Below are positions 34,875 to 46,721 of a DNA stretch of 64,000 nt, in pieces (within the stretch, counting starts at the first letter, position 1; each line of letters opens with the position of its first letter). The stretch covers positions 29,467,296-29,531,295 of the forward strand of contig JAPTHN010000006.1 in the NCBI GenBank assembly GCA_026936325.1, given 5' to 3'. Source of the stretch: Platynereis dumerilii (lineage: Eukaryota > Annelida > Polychaeta > Phyllodocida > Nereididae). The notes beneath the pieces are model-generated. The model did no database searches. It saw only the letters and a list, made by a program, of their open reading frames with translations, and was not told the DNA's origin. Position numbers and translations under genes: made by a program.

Positions 34875-34975
34875 TGGGGGTCGGTCTATTGGTAGCGTGC
34901 TGGACTGCCAATCACTTGGTCCAGGGTTCAAATTCAGATGTTGCCGGGTCAAGTTGTTAATTGGCTATAATGGAG
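34875..34975 (+). repeat. tRNA-derived SINE head, copy 1
   Basis: A GGTCTATTGGTAGCGTGCTG box-A-like block lies about 35 bp before a good box B (GGTTCAAATTC, 34925-34935). It is not a functional tRNA, since no acceptor stem pairs. An A-rich tail (AAAATAAAAAACAAG) follows from about 35008. Confidence 0.55.
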
Positions 34976-35994
34976 ATTGTCTAATTCAAAACTGCTATTT
35001 ATGTGATTCATCATAAAAAAAGATAATAAAATAAAAAACAAGAAAAAGAAGAAAAGTAAATAAATGAAAATAATAAAATAGATATATTTTTAATATATAC
35101 ATAAATTTACACTCATATTATAAAAACCATGCGCTCACAAATTTCCACATTTTCCATTTGCCTTTTTATGTGTACATTGTTGTTTCAATCTAATATACAT
35201 CCATTTGTGTGTATTTACAACATATCTATATACAATAAAACTTTGTTACAAGGTGGATTCCCACAAGCGATCAATTCTGGTCTTGCGGAATCTTGTATAT
35301 TTCAAAAATCGTTGAAAAAAATAATCAATCAATCAATCAATCACCTGGTCTTATGTTGGATGGCTGTTTCAATCATCCTTCACCTCATTACCGCGTCCTC
35401 CTCCTGTCATACTTAGCCTACCAAGTGCATTAATACAGGACTTACAGGCCCAATCATCCATGCAATCGATCAAGACCGCCAAATATGTAGATTCCTATCT
35501 GGGTGAAAAACAACGTACCCGCTTTGTTGTACCACATTCGGTCGTCCTGTCTTGATGGAATCACAACATGATACTTATGGCCCATTCTCATGCGAGAACC
35601 GGAGACCTTTTTACGTCTGTGGGCAGCTTAAGATGATTTCTAGGAGAAAAGTGGGTGACTTGGCGACACACAACGATTATATAATTACAGTAGTTAAGCG
35701 ACATGTCAACCGTCTGCAACGAAGCCACATTGACATGAATATGCAAGATGCTAATCATTCATTCTTTTGACAAAGGAAAACACAATAATTGATCCATCAA
35801 AATTATTATTGCCATCCACATCATTCTGTTGGCCTGAGCCTTGAATACCTCAGTGGAACAAAATTATTGCTGTTACGGATCACGCTTTTGAATTTCATTT
35901 TTTCTGATGTACCCTAATAGTTACACAATCAAAATTATGTGTCCCTTTCTGAGTTTCACAAATTGTGTGGTTTTTCGTGGAAATTTGAAACTTA

Positions 35995-36819
35995 CAGTCC
36001 TTGTCATACTTACGTGGAATCTCAAGTTTTTTTTTCTATGCTGTTGAACTGTGATGTCAGAGATGACGCTATTCTAGCATTGCAATATATGTAAATTAAC
36101 TACGAGCTGTGATGTCATTTCAAACTGGGTCAGATTCCCCAGCTTCTAACCAATGCGAATCCACCAAACTGAGCATCACAGTTTCAACTCAGTGTCAGAG
36201 TTAAAATTGGGTCTGGGAAAAACCCATGCAAGTTTGACATCACAGCCTCTCAGCCAATGGGCTGCCAGAACAAATATACATAACATAAGCCATGTGTTTA
36301 CAAATGAATTGTCAAAGCCTTCTGCTTTATTCATACCAACTTCCATCAAAGTTTAAAGTTGTAAGTTAGCAAGTTTGTAGATTTATCAAACAACTCTGAG
36401 GGGATTATAACAGTTGTCTACTCTGAATGCTCACAAAGCTGCCATTTGGTAGGATTAGACTGGTGATTGCTGTGATAAATCATTGGGATCAAAAATGTAA
36501 TGCTTCCTTCAATATATCAATGTTTGAACTGTGATGACGTAGTTTACTGTCAGCCCATTGGCTATCAAGCTGTGAAGACGTAGTTGTAGGGGCTATCCCT
36601 GAAAAAACTCTTACTCTGACACTGTGTTGAAACTGTGACACTCAGTTCAGGAGGATCAACATTGGTTAGAAGCTGGGGAATCTGACCCAGTTTGAAATGA
36701 CATCACAGCTCGTAGTTAATTTACATATATTGCAATGCTAGAATAGAGTCATCTCTGACATCACAGTTCAACAGCATAGAAAAACAACTTGAGATTCCAC
36801 GTAAGTATGACAAGGACTG
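35995..36819. mobile_element. Tc1/mariner-type foldback MITE, copy 1 (825 bp)
   Basis: Arms of about 280 bp begin CAGTCCTTGTCATACTTACG, perfectly mirrored at the other end and flanked by TA. Repeated TGACATCACAG and CAATGGGCTG motifs lie inside. A truncated relative lies at 2198-2587. Confidence 0.85.
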
Positions 36820-37423
36820 TAACAAAGAAGTAACGTACTATTGATCATTAATAGGAAAAACCAAATAATATGATGATGCCAAAGCATAGAGAGACCGCAG
36901 GATGAAGATCCAAATAGGCCTTTTTTTAACATTAATTAAACTGATTTTATCATTTCTTTGATTATTCAAGTTGAGGACTCTGCTAAAAAACGGTTTTTAA
37001 ATGCTGAATGAATTAACATTCTGAAATATTTTCAAAATAAAATTTATGATAAAATAAACAACTACCTGGGTTTTCCACGCATGTTACAGATAATTTCATA
37101 TTTGTAGACATTTGAGGTAGAAAATACATCATTTTTCTTGCAATTTTCATAGGTCGAGAGAAGGTATGACACCACTCTCTCCTGAAAAGTGACATAGTGT
37201 CAGTTAGTGTTTTACATGGATGACCATGGCATTCTAAGCCATTGATCTCCTAACAGAGACTGACTTTAGCAGTTTCAAGTGAAAGTTTCAGTTTGTGTTT
37301 CACACATTTCAGTACACATATTCTGCAAGTCCAATACTGTGCATTCAGACGATTGGGATCAGGTGATCCATGTAATGACTGTTTATACAGAAAATAAACA
37401 TGAATGTAACATTTTCTCAGAGG

Positions 37424-37541
37424 AGGGGCTCAGCTCAGGTGGCAGGACAATGGGCTACCAATCGTGGGGTCCCTAATCTGATTCCCACTGTGATTTTCTT
37501 ATGAGTGTTGGCCAAATCACTGGGCCACCATCCTGTCCTGA
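37424..37541 (+). repeat. Degenerate tRNA-like SINE head, copy 1
   Basis: GGGGCTCAGCTCAGGTGGCA and AATCTGATTCCC look like worn box A and box B. It stops at the Harbinger-like element at 37542. Confidence 0.35.
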
Positions 37542-38858
37542 GGGACCATTCAGAATTTATGATTCTGGGCAGCAGAGGGGGGTTGGGAGTTTTGTTGGAA
37601 CTTTCTGTCAACAATGTATCCCCCATTTGGTTTCATGATTATTTGTGCCGCTCATACATTTCATGCAGATTTTTAGTACCGTAATATGGGGTGAATCGGG
37701 ACAGAATTGGCCGTTTTTCTGTCATAGAATGAAGAAAAATTAACTTAGAAATCAAAATATGGTGTCAAATTGTGTCCGAGCACAAGGTCTAAGTATCCCC
37801 AAGCGCTTGAAATGATATCTTAAATTTCCAATGCTCAAGGTCCATAAAACCACTGTTCCAATTCACCCTACACTTTGGGGTGAATCGGGACACTCCCTTA
37901 TTTTCACAATCATTATTTCTTAACTTTTGAAAGTCATTGCTACTTATGAGTAAACTTTAGAAAACATGTTCAATATGTAATAAAAGGAAAATCTGAAATC
38001 AATTTCATTGATAATAGGTAAATTATACAAAATGTGTTAAATAACAGAAAGTATCAAAACCTGTAATTTTTTGCAAATTTTTCCAGTGATCGATAATTCT
38101 GGACTAAATCCACTATTCATAATGCCAAGTTCAATTATATTCATAAAAAAGCCACGCCCGTGCATTCAAATAAAAATCAGGTTTTATTTTTGTTGATTCC
38201 GAAAATTTGTCATTGCCCTGGATCCGAACCCATGACCAAACATACATAATCTCTTATCTAGTCTACTATTCGGATCCCCCAACTGGTCAAAACTAGGTTT
38301 TAAAAGTTTCCTGCAAGATTAGTGGCTCTAGTATTTATACTTTTTACAATTCATGCAAAGTTTTGACCAGCCTTGAGAATTCACTTCCCGAAGTACTAAG
38401 TTTAAAGTACTGCAGCTTCTCACTGCCTTTAGTTAGAAGTGTAAAACTACACCGAAATGTGCCCTGGTATGTCTACTATAAATATGCCAAAAATCAATTT
38501 CCTGAGTTAAGAGGAAATAGTTGTTTTTTAAGAAATAAAACGTGTCCCTATTCTGTCCCGCTTCACCCCAGTGTCCCGATTCACCCCATATTACGGTACG
38601 TCCCCTTTTCTGTTATCAAAATTTCATACCCTCATCAAGCATGTTGTGATTAATAAGTACCCCCCTTGAAACATCCGGAATAAATTGGTGCTCCTTCCGG
38701 CAAAACTAACCCAAGTCATAAATTATATTTAGCCTGCAAGGCACATAGATTCTGGACAAAAGGTAAAAATTAGTATTGCCCCCCTTGAAGCATGTAGCAC
38801 CCACTTGGGTAAAACTCCCATCTCCCCCTCAACCCAGTCATAAATTCTGAATAGTCCC
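37542..38858. mobile_element. PIF/Harbinger-like MITE interrupted by another MITE, copy 1
   Basis: The ends GGGACCATTCAGAATTTATG and CATAAATTCTGAATAGTCCC-type mirror, with TGA/TTA at the flanks, match the family of 55733-56138, which has clean TTA duplications. The phrase MITE at 37679-38596 sits inside. Confidence 0.65.
37679..38596. mobile_element. MITE with reiterated GGGGTGAATCGGGAC phrase (TA target), copy 1
   Basis: The termini CCGTAATATGGGGTGAATCG and mirror are flanked by TA (37677-37678, 38597-38598). The phrase appears again as a facing pair near 37860-37900 and a tandem pair near 38555-38590. Non-coding; it contains a tRNA-like ATCCGAACCCATGACC stretch near 38222. Confidence 0.8.
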
Positions 38859-38930
38859 TTACTGATGTCACAGACAATGCTTTTGGTCAAGGCATGATAA
38901 TTTAGGGCAAATGGATGTGAAGCCATTCAA

Positions 38931-39321
38931 CACTGTGTACCGTCTGCTCTATGCGAAGCGACCTAGTTAATCATGAAATCTTAAATTTTAGACAAGAAAG
39001 CAATGATTCAATGTAATTACAATATAACATAGCCAGTATGCTGTATTTATGTATCAGAAATCTTGATGTGAAATTTCAAGCTTTAAATATTTAGCAATCA
39101 AATGATTTGGTGATTCTAGTAAAAAATGCACTAATATTTACTAAAACTGCCTAATCTCCCAGAAAACTTAATTGATTGATTCCAAATTTTGTATGCGTAT
39201 TGTGTATACTATAAGACAGCATACTGGCTATATGACAACATTTGCTGCTTGCTCTATATGAAAACTAGCAAAATGTAAACAAAGAAAATCCTTAATTGGG
39301 TCACTTGGTTGGTACACAGTG
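38931..39321. mobile_element. Chapaev/CACTA-like MITE, short copy 1 (391 bp)
   Basis: CACTGTGTACC ... GGTACACAGTG is flanked by a perfect TCAA duplication (38927-38930, 39322-39325). Same family as 20083-21047. Confidence 0.75.
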
Positions 39322-39683
39322 TCAAATTCAGCTTGAAACTGATTTGATATCAATTACTGAAACAATCAGCAGTCATACACAAGAGTGTGAAATACAACAG
39401 GCCATGAAAGAGTTCATGTGGATTGCGGTTTGACGTGTGTGAACAACTGCCACAATACCAAGGTGGCCTTTGCATTATACTATTGGTCAAAATTATGACA
39501 CCATTTTTCCAGCAAGCATCACTTCCTTGAAGCAAGCTGAAAAAAAGTGACACGCAATGGGCAACTTGACCAATCACCTGGCAGTATTTTCTGATGTCAG
39601 ACCAGAAATTTTGCAAAGTATTTTTTTATTTGATCAAAGTCTACAAATATGAAATCATCTGTAAGCCTGTGCTCAAAAACTAA

Positions 39684-39859
39684 ATAGGCACGTGCCACCC
39701 CATATAGGACCTGTGCCCCCCCAGGTGCCCCCCCATATGAACTTTTCAACCTTGGCTAAAATATACAATTAATATTATGGGTGCCTCGGCCTCCCCAGAG
39801 AATTTCGTGCCCCCTAGGTGCCCCCCCCCCCCGCTCGGGACCACCTAGTTACGCCACTG
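39684..39859. mobile_element. Left-truncated hAT MITE, copy 1
   Basis: It matches the 110-293 element (GGCACGTGCC, ATATAGGACCTGTGCCCCCC, CTAGTTACGCCACTG) but lacks the CAGTGGCGT left end. Confidence 0.7.
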
Positions 39860-41056
39860 TCCAACATTCATAATGTGTTGACTATATAACTTTTCAGTAC
39901 TGGTGGTAATCGGAGCCAAATCCAGAACAGCAGAAGCAGGTGCACAGAAGACACCACTGCATCTTTTTGATTAGCAGACCTGTGTCTTCTAAATCTTAGG
40001 GCCGATTTCACCAACATGGTACTGAGAGAAAAGCCAGGTCTAAGCTTAGTCCTGGTCTGGCTAAGCAAAATCAGTCAAGCAGAGCAGGATCAAGGAATTT
40101 CATTTCAATGAAAGTTAACACATAAAATGTGAACAGCTGAACTTCGACAAACACAATGTCTCGATTTCTCAAACGCAGCCAAAGGATATGCTGATATGGA
40201 GGGGGAGGGGTGGTTGACTGGGATATTTTTAAATATATATATAATAATAAATGATAATAACTGCTTGCTCAGTTTTGGCGAAAACAAAAAAAGAGTTCTG
40301 ACACATCCCCCTTTCCATCAACCAACCAACATGTACCAACTCACCAACCAACAAACCTATCTACATGTATCTACTTAGATATAATTTGAGACAAATTGAC
40401 TATTTTCACTTCAATAGGGCTATTGTGAATATTGTAGAATGTTACAATGAAATATTTCATAGTTTCAAAATATCTTGCAATGACTGTATTCTCACAGTAT
40501 CGTATTCTCTTGCACAAGCATCAAAGTTCTGTAATATGTTTAATTTTTTTTTGTCGTACTTAAGCCCAATATCATTGTATTGGACATCCTCAACAACATT
40601 GGTGTACCTTGCTCAATTTAACATTATGGTAGGCCCTCCCCAAGCTAAAGGTGGAAACAAGCTCTTTTTTATATTTTGATGTTCTAAACAAGCTTTTGTT
40701 TCAATGTCATGTGTTGAACATACTTTTGTTTCATTGAAAGTCCTGAGCTTCCCTCCCCTTTCCTTGCTAAGTATCATCTGGTCAGCCCATCAAATTTACA
40801 CCATAACAGTTTGAGATCATTGATCTGTAAGTTTGGAAAAAATGTTTCAGAGTTGAGGTGCATTGAACTTCATTTCAGTTTTTAACTCAAAGCACACAAT
40901 CATGTAGTGTACATTATATTGCCCTTGGCAAGAAACTATACGGGCTGGGTATCTTATGATCATGTTTGTATTTGCCATCACATTATTTTGTGCCTGCCAC
41001 TATAATAATAAAAAAGTTTCAGGTTTAAAGTTTCATATATTATAGCCAATAGTAAT

Positions 41057-41355
41057 GTTACCTTGAGTCGGACACTTTTTTTTGGCTGTATTGACCAATT
41101 GAGAGCCCCTATACTTTGTGTCAGAAATTTGTGAATTTTAGTGGAATTTTGTCTGGTTTCAGGCATCTTTTGCTGGCCTATGGTATTGATTTGACTTCAG
41201 TTTCTTTGTCATTCACTTAGGAGTAAGCTTAACCTCTTCTGTGCTCTAATATGGGCTTTTTTAATTGAAAGGAAGACTCTAAAGCACCTACGTCTTTGAT
41301 GTCATATTTTTAGAACACAAGTGTCCTACTCAAAGATGCCCTATGTCATTCTTTA
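41057..41355. mobile_element. MITE cut by the duplication junction
   Basis: The left part of the CCTTGAGTCGGACACTT element, which is whole at 55047-55523. The copy stops at the end of unit 1, showing the breakpoint fell inside this element. Confidence 0.75.
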
Positions 41356-41870
41356 GAGAGAAAGATCTAGGAAATTGACAATTTTTTCAGTTCCACGAAT
41401 GAGGAATTACATGATAAACTTCATGGCCTTTGTGCCACCTCTAGATATTAATCGATTTGGCTGAAATTTTTGTGTGTGTTTGTTTTACTTATGTGGTCAT
41501 TCAGACTGTACCTGTCCCTCTGATTAAAAGCCTCCACATCGTGGAGGGACAGTCAGAAATGGGAGGTCAGCTGAAACAAAATTAAAATCAGTGAGCCTGC
41601 CCAAGCCAAGTCAAGACTGATGGGAAGAGTCTGAACTCTAAACAAGAGAAGCTTGGCATGTCTTATCAAAATCACACATCATACATTTTGACATAAAATG
41701 GCTCTCTTAAAATCGCTGTAAACAGGCTTTTAATATGTCAAAAAACTCAAAGTAATGATATGAAGTTGTGTATCTGGTATGTATCCCCCATGTGGCATGA
41801 CAAAATCTGATGTATTGCTTATAATAGATGAAAGGTGGTGACTTTATTAAAGCCTGTGTAGAGGTACAGG

Positions 41871-42002
41871 TGTGGTGCCGTGACTGTCCACTAGGTGTCG
41901 TCCTAGTGGACAGCTTCCCGCCAACAGGACTGAAGTGTCAGAGTTGATACAGACAGTGACCTGAAAGGACCTATGTACCTATGGTTAGCACTTGGCACCA
42001 TA
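41871..42002 (+). repeat. Left LTR, copy 2
   Basis: 132 bp, TGTGGTGCCG to GGCACCATA, with the same 10-bp stem hairpin. Confidence 0.85.
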
Positions 42003-42942
42003 TTGGCGCAGTTGACGAACCAAGTCTTGTGCAAACAATTAACCAAGGATATAAACCATGGATTAAACTGAAAATTTGGAGTTTGTGGACCCATTTTGAG
42101 GTCTTTGAGGACGTTTTATGAGGCCGACATTGCCGTGGATTGGAGTCCACATTGAGTGACAAAGTGTGTATTGCATTGCTATGTGCACTGGAAGGCAAAA
42201 TTCGTTATTGGAATTTACCATCTGCAGCTACAGACCATTGAATCTTGCTGAGAACTTCGTGATTGAAGGTTTGACACCTTATTTTTGATTTGTCATGCTT
42301 TGGAATGGATGGAAAGTGGACTCAAAATTGCCGAGATTTTGAGCTGTCAAAGTGCTGCTGAGAGTGCAAGATTGTCAATAATATGCCTATAGTCTCTGTG
42401 ACGGTAATTTATGGCAAATTACTACATTATGGATCACCAGTCTGTGTGAAGGAACTTAGAAACTGCATGTTTCAGTCATATTAATTTATGAACTTGACAC
42501 TTTCATCTGTCAAATTTGTGTGAATTTTACTGAGTCAGCAGTTAAGAAACCTGGGAGCTGCATGTCATTTATTTACGAAAGTCTACATTTTGCTCTGAAT
42601 TCTCAATGTCATCTACAAGAGCAAGACTATTTATTTGCTGACTTTGTGCACTTGTTTGACATTTATAACACCTGTCAAACACAGCTGATTCACACCAAAG
42701 CTGTGAAAGGATTTAGTGAATAGTCTAATATAGCAGCTCTATTTTGAAACACTGGAGTTTCCTGGTTACAGTGTTGGTCCAAAGAGTGATGACTTTTTAA
42801 CTTCAAGTAATCTGAATTTTTGAGCTGAAAAGGGCCGGAATCTTTTCCGACCCTTCTGTTACAATCATCTTTGTGGGAACATAATATTAATCACCTATTC
42901 ACACCACTCTTTTACAGTTATTTGAGAGTTTAATTTCTCAAG

Positions 42943-44343
42943 ATGGATGCCAAATATAACATTGCAACAGCTTCCAAGGAGGAACTTATGTTAATTGAGG
43001 GTGTGAGTGAAATGTCTGCATCAGCCATCATTGACTATCGGGAATATATTGGAAGGATTACTTCCTGGAATACTTTCAAGGCTCTTGCGCCTAAAACATC
43101 ACTTGAAAACATATTGGACCTTCATGAGTCAAGGGAGTGGACATCAGACATCAAGGAGGATTTCCCATACTTTGTGGCAAAGCATCTACGCTCAATATCA
43201 GCAGCTAGTTCGAAGGAGGGGCCAGTAAATATTCCAGTATCGCCTCCTTCAAATCTATTTCCACCTCTTCACAAGGATGGGACTGATCCCATCCTTACTT
43301 CATCCTTTGTGGATCAACAGTAGGTAAAACCAGCTCCAGTGCCTGGTGGATCCAATTCTTCCAACATTGACAGCCAATACCTGAACGTTGGTTCTAAGTT
43401 CAGCAATCTGGTTTATCGCAAATTGGTCAAAAATGTAGGAAGGAGAGTCTATGACAATTCGACTGCTCTACTTTCTAACAGCAAGCCTCACCAGAAGTCG
43501 ACGCCAAAGGTTGAGAAAACATCTTCTGAAAGTTTCCAGGCCAGCACTAGTCTGTCTTCAAAGAAGACCAGGACCAATTACAGCAACACTGCTCCACCTA
43601 GTGAGTCTCTTGCTGCAGAGAATGCTTCTACAGATAAGAATTTCTCTCCAGCTGCACTCAATGTGTCTGCAGATGGGGCTCTGTCTCTTACTACAAAGGC
43701 GCAACTTGTAAATGGGACTGTGAATATTCAGTTACCAGAGAAAATCATCAATGTTGTAACAAAGATCGCATTATACAAGTCAACTGGATGTGACTCCAAT
43801 GAGATTCCTGAGGATTCTTCAAATTCTGCTTCACCGTCTTATGAAGATTCTTGTTGTGCATTACCATCAGACGTTTCCAAGACTAGACCGTGGAAGCCCA
43901 GGAACTGCTTTGAGTGTTGGGGAGCAGGTCATCTAGCACCTCATTGTCCTACAAGACGTCGGCGCTCCATTCTATGTTTTGAATGCGGGGGTGCAGGTCA
44001 TCCTGCACCTCAATGTCCATCCAGGCGCCTGTCTTCCATTGTATGTCACCAATGTGGAGGTTGTGGTCACATTGCCAAAAACTGTGCTTTTCATCAGCAT
44101 CCTGCATCTCACTTCAATTCAAGGCATAGACTTTCCATCAGATGCTATGAGTGCAGGAATTACGGCCACATTGCCAGGAATTGTATAGACTCCACGTCAT
44201 CAACTGTCCGAGCCTCAAATTATGGCTCGTATCATCATGGCCCCAGTAATTTTAACAGCTCACTGAGAAGACTACCAAATCAGGACTTCAAGACCGGCAG
44301 TGATTCTCAAGACTGGCGTGCCACAATGAGGGGCAGGATTTAA
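42943..44343 (+). CDS. Gag-like coding region, copy 2: helix-hairpin-helix plus four CCHC zinc knuckles
   Basis: This is the better-preserved copy. About residues 5-48 (42955-43086) read NIATASKEELMLIEGVSE then MSASAIIDYREYIGRITSW, a close fit to the ComEA/HHH_3 helix-hairpin-helix, a non-specific nucleic-acid-binding fold. A low-complexity Ser/Pro-rich region follows, then four tandem CX2CX4HX4C knuckles (43906-44184) typical of retroviral nucleocapsid and CNBP proteins, and a basic C-tail. No capsid major-homology region, protease, RT, RNase H or integrase is seen. Function is inferred: RNA packaging for a parasite of another LTR element. Alternatives are a domesticated gag-like gene or a CNBP-like fusion. 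It is not fully continuous; treated as a fossil. Confidence 0.7.
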
Positions 44344-44859
44344 GGGAGACATCTTCCTTATTCTTAGGGTCAGGTTATCTTGGCCCTAAATTAATTTTTT
44401 TATCGCCCTTCCTTAGAAATTTCATTTTGTGTTGAGGGACGGAATATTCTGTAAGATTAACTGTAAATTTTTGTACAATGTATGAATGACTGTTTATTGG
44501 ATGACCATGCATCTAGTTGAAGTGCCTGGCTTCAACCTTATTTATCAATATGTCATGGAGTTATCATGGAGTTGTCGCAGGAAATAGTCTACATTATGTA
44601 TCTTTGGGGGCGGAAGTTGGTTCCGTCCCTAATGGAGGATTTTCAAAAGGGGGAGGAGATGGAAGATAGGGGGAAGGACTAGTGCAGTGCGCCTTTCCTC
44701 TTCGTTAGATTCCTTCCCTTTCGTCATCAGTGAGTCAAGTCATCAGTGAGGGAATGTTAACATCTGCACTCTGCAGCCACCAAAGGGCAGAAGGAAGTGC
44801 CTCAAGTCTTCAAATTGGACGGTCGAAGTGGAAGCCAAAAAGGATAAAGTTGGGAGGAG

Positions 44860-44991
44860 TGTGGTGCCGTGACTGTCCACTAGGTGTCGTCCTAGTGGAC
44901 AGCTTCCCGCCAACAGGACTGAAGTGTCAGAGTTGATACAGACAGTGACCTGAAAGGACCTATGTACCTATGGTTAGCACTTGGCACCATA
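44860..44991 (+). repeat. Right LTR, copy 2
   Basis: 132 bp, appearing identical to the left LTR of copy 2; followed by CAGGTATAG. Confidence 0.85.
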
Positions 44992-45605
44992 CAGGTATAG
45001 ATGGCGCCACATGTGGCACAAATGAAACAAATAACTGTCATTTGTCGTCTGCTAATATTCAAACTTATAACTGCCTCATATAAGTGGCTACAGTCTGTTT
45101 GTCGAAATAGAATGAATAGTTGGATACTATGTATCATTATGAAGTGTCCCAGTGGACTCACTTTCTATCTCCCCCCCTAGGATTCTAATTCATGCTGAAT
45201 TCTTCCAGACTGCAAGCGGTGCTTGCAACTCATCCTAGGGAGCATTCTGTGTTTCATTAGAGGGATCATCCAAATTAATCAGATAATATTTTTATTGTTG
45301 TGAAATAAATAAGGGGATGGGGAAAGATCTTACCCTAGGGAGCATACTTTATTTCATAACAGGGAGCATTCAGTTATTTAAATAATTTTAAATAAGGGGA
45401 TTGGGAAGGAAGCAGTCTGGTTCCAGACTGGTGGTCATTAATTTCTCCTTTCAAATTGGGGGTTTTTGGAGATTTAATTTTTCCCATAGTAATGTGGACC
45501 GCCCTAATCAACGTGAAAGTTTTTTTGTGACCACCCCAATAGATAAGGGTCAGAAACAACTCCACTAAAAAAAATAAACAAAAGGCTTCTGAGGACTGAA
45601 CATGA

Positions 45606-46168
45606 TGTTTTAACCATGTTTTTCACACTGACCGCAGTGTTTCATGATCCTTGCAGTTATCCTTCACAATTTAGCACGCTGGTTGTAGCTGACACATCAG
45701 TAGTTCCATAAAATCCATGAATTTGTACAGGTAGTTGCATTATGTATAGCAATGGGCCTCACTCAGAGTCACTGGGTTGCAACTGGGGGCAAATCATTAG
45801 ACTAGTAATTTGACCATTAAGTTAAAATTGCCAGAGAGGGCAGCATCTGTCAATTGCCTGACAAGAAAAGGTCTGGAATCATGCAATTGAGGGTACCAAT
45901 GAACTGGAGAGTACTGGGCAGTTCTGCCCTCTTTGGTAATCTTAACTTTATGGTCAGATTACCAGTCTGAGGATTTGCCCCAAGTTGCAACCCAGTGACT
46001 CTGAGTGAGGCTCATTGCTATATATATATACAAAATGCAACTATCTGTACAAATTCATGGGTTTATGGAACTACTGATGTGTCAGCTCCAACCAGTGTGC
46101 TAGATGGCGAGGGATGACTGCAAAGATCATAAAACACTGCAGGTATTTCGGAAAAATTGGTTAAAACA
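45606..46168. mobile_element. Foldback MITE, copy 2
   Basis: Duplicate of 32409-32975, with a small deletion in the left arm (CTGACCGCAGTG versus CTGACTGTGCACAGTG). Confidence 0.7.
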
Positions 46169-46505
46169 CTGTTAAATTATTTTTTTTAATTGTTTTATCA
46201 ACATTTTTTATTTCATATTATGTCCTCCGGGGTCAAAAAATTACGCCCATGGCTCTGGTTTTTTATCTAGACATTGGTTTTTGGAGTGGTCTCACTGAAA
46301 GTGGGTACCACTGACTGAGGTTGATATATACAATTTAACTGATATGCAATAGCAGAATTGACTAAATAGACACAAAATTATGGAGAACAATATAAAATAC
46401 ATACAAAATGAAGTCCTGGGATACTTGCATAATCATCCACAGCATTTTAGAATTTCTATATTGTTTTAATGTAAAGTAATATAAAAATTGATATCAGAAT
46501 CTGTA

Positions 46506-46721
46506 GGGGTGGCAAAACTTTTGCACATGTCAAATCGGACAAAAAGATCTTTAGTTTTTTTGTGTTTTTATATTGACGATGTTCTTTCTGGCTAAAATTG
46601 AGTTCATAAATATCCTTCATCCACAAAATTCACATTGGAAGGATATACTGCAAAGGGTTTCTCTGAAATTTGAAAAAATGTGTCCCCCCTCCAAGGGTGC
46701 CCAAACTTTCGCACCCCACTG
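46506..46721. mobile_element. Tc1/mariner-like MITE, copy 2
   Basis: Duplicate of 33313-33528. Confidence 0.55.

Larger units (their letters stand above)
31788..41056. other. Remaining non-coding parts of unit 1 (and their unit 2 duplicates)
   Basis: Stretches between the listed elements (31788-32408, 32976-33312, 33529-34874, 34976-35994, 36820-37423, 39322-39683, 39860-41056) show no convincing gene. Notable items are a (TCAA)n run at about 35321-35342, a half-palindrome near 33966 (CAGTAGTATCTGCATTATAA) that may be a pogo-like end, and a GGGCCGATTTCACCAACATG motif at 40000 resembling a MITE terminus. Small open frames occur identically in both units simply because of the duplication. Confidence 0.5.
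28151..41355 (+). repeat. Tandem duplication, unit 1 (13,205 bp)
   Basis: It begins AGAGAAAGATCTAGGAAATT and ends CTATGTCATTCTTTA. The same sequence repeats head-to-tail at 41357-55345 with only a few substitutions or small indels per kilobase in the blocks compared by eye. It contains an LTR element, SINE-like heads and several MITEs. It lacks the hAT insertion of unit 2 and shows the uninterrupted ATCCATGC site at about 35457-35464. Confidence 0.95.
41871..44991 (+). mobile_element. Short-LTR, gag-only retrotransposon, copy 2 (fossil)
   Basis: Duplicate of 28665-31787 with the same architecture: 132-bp LTRs, TGG-type primer site (42005), long leader, gag-like region, purine tract, LTR, CAGG flanks. 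The two LTRs here appear identical. It looks nearer whole than copy 1, with about one break in the gag-like region. No enzymes are encoded. Confidence 0.85.

Noticed and set aside
34875-34975. Functional tRNA gene
   Set aside because: Promoter boxes are present but no acceptor stem pairs and the length does not fit; interpreted as a SINE head.
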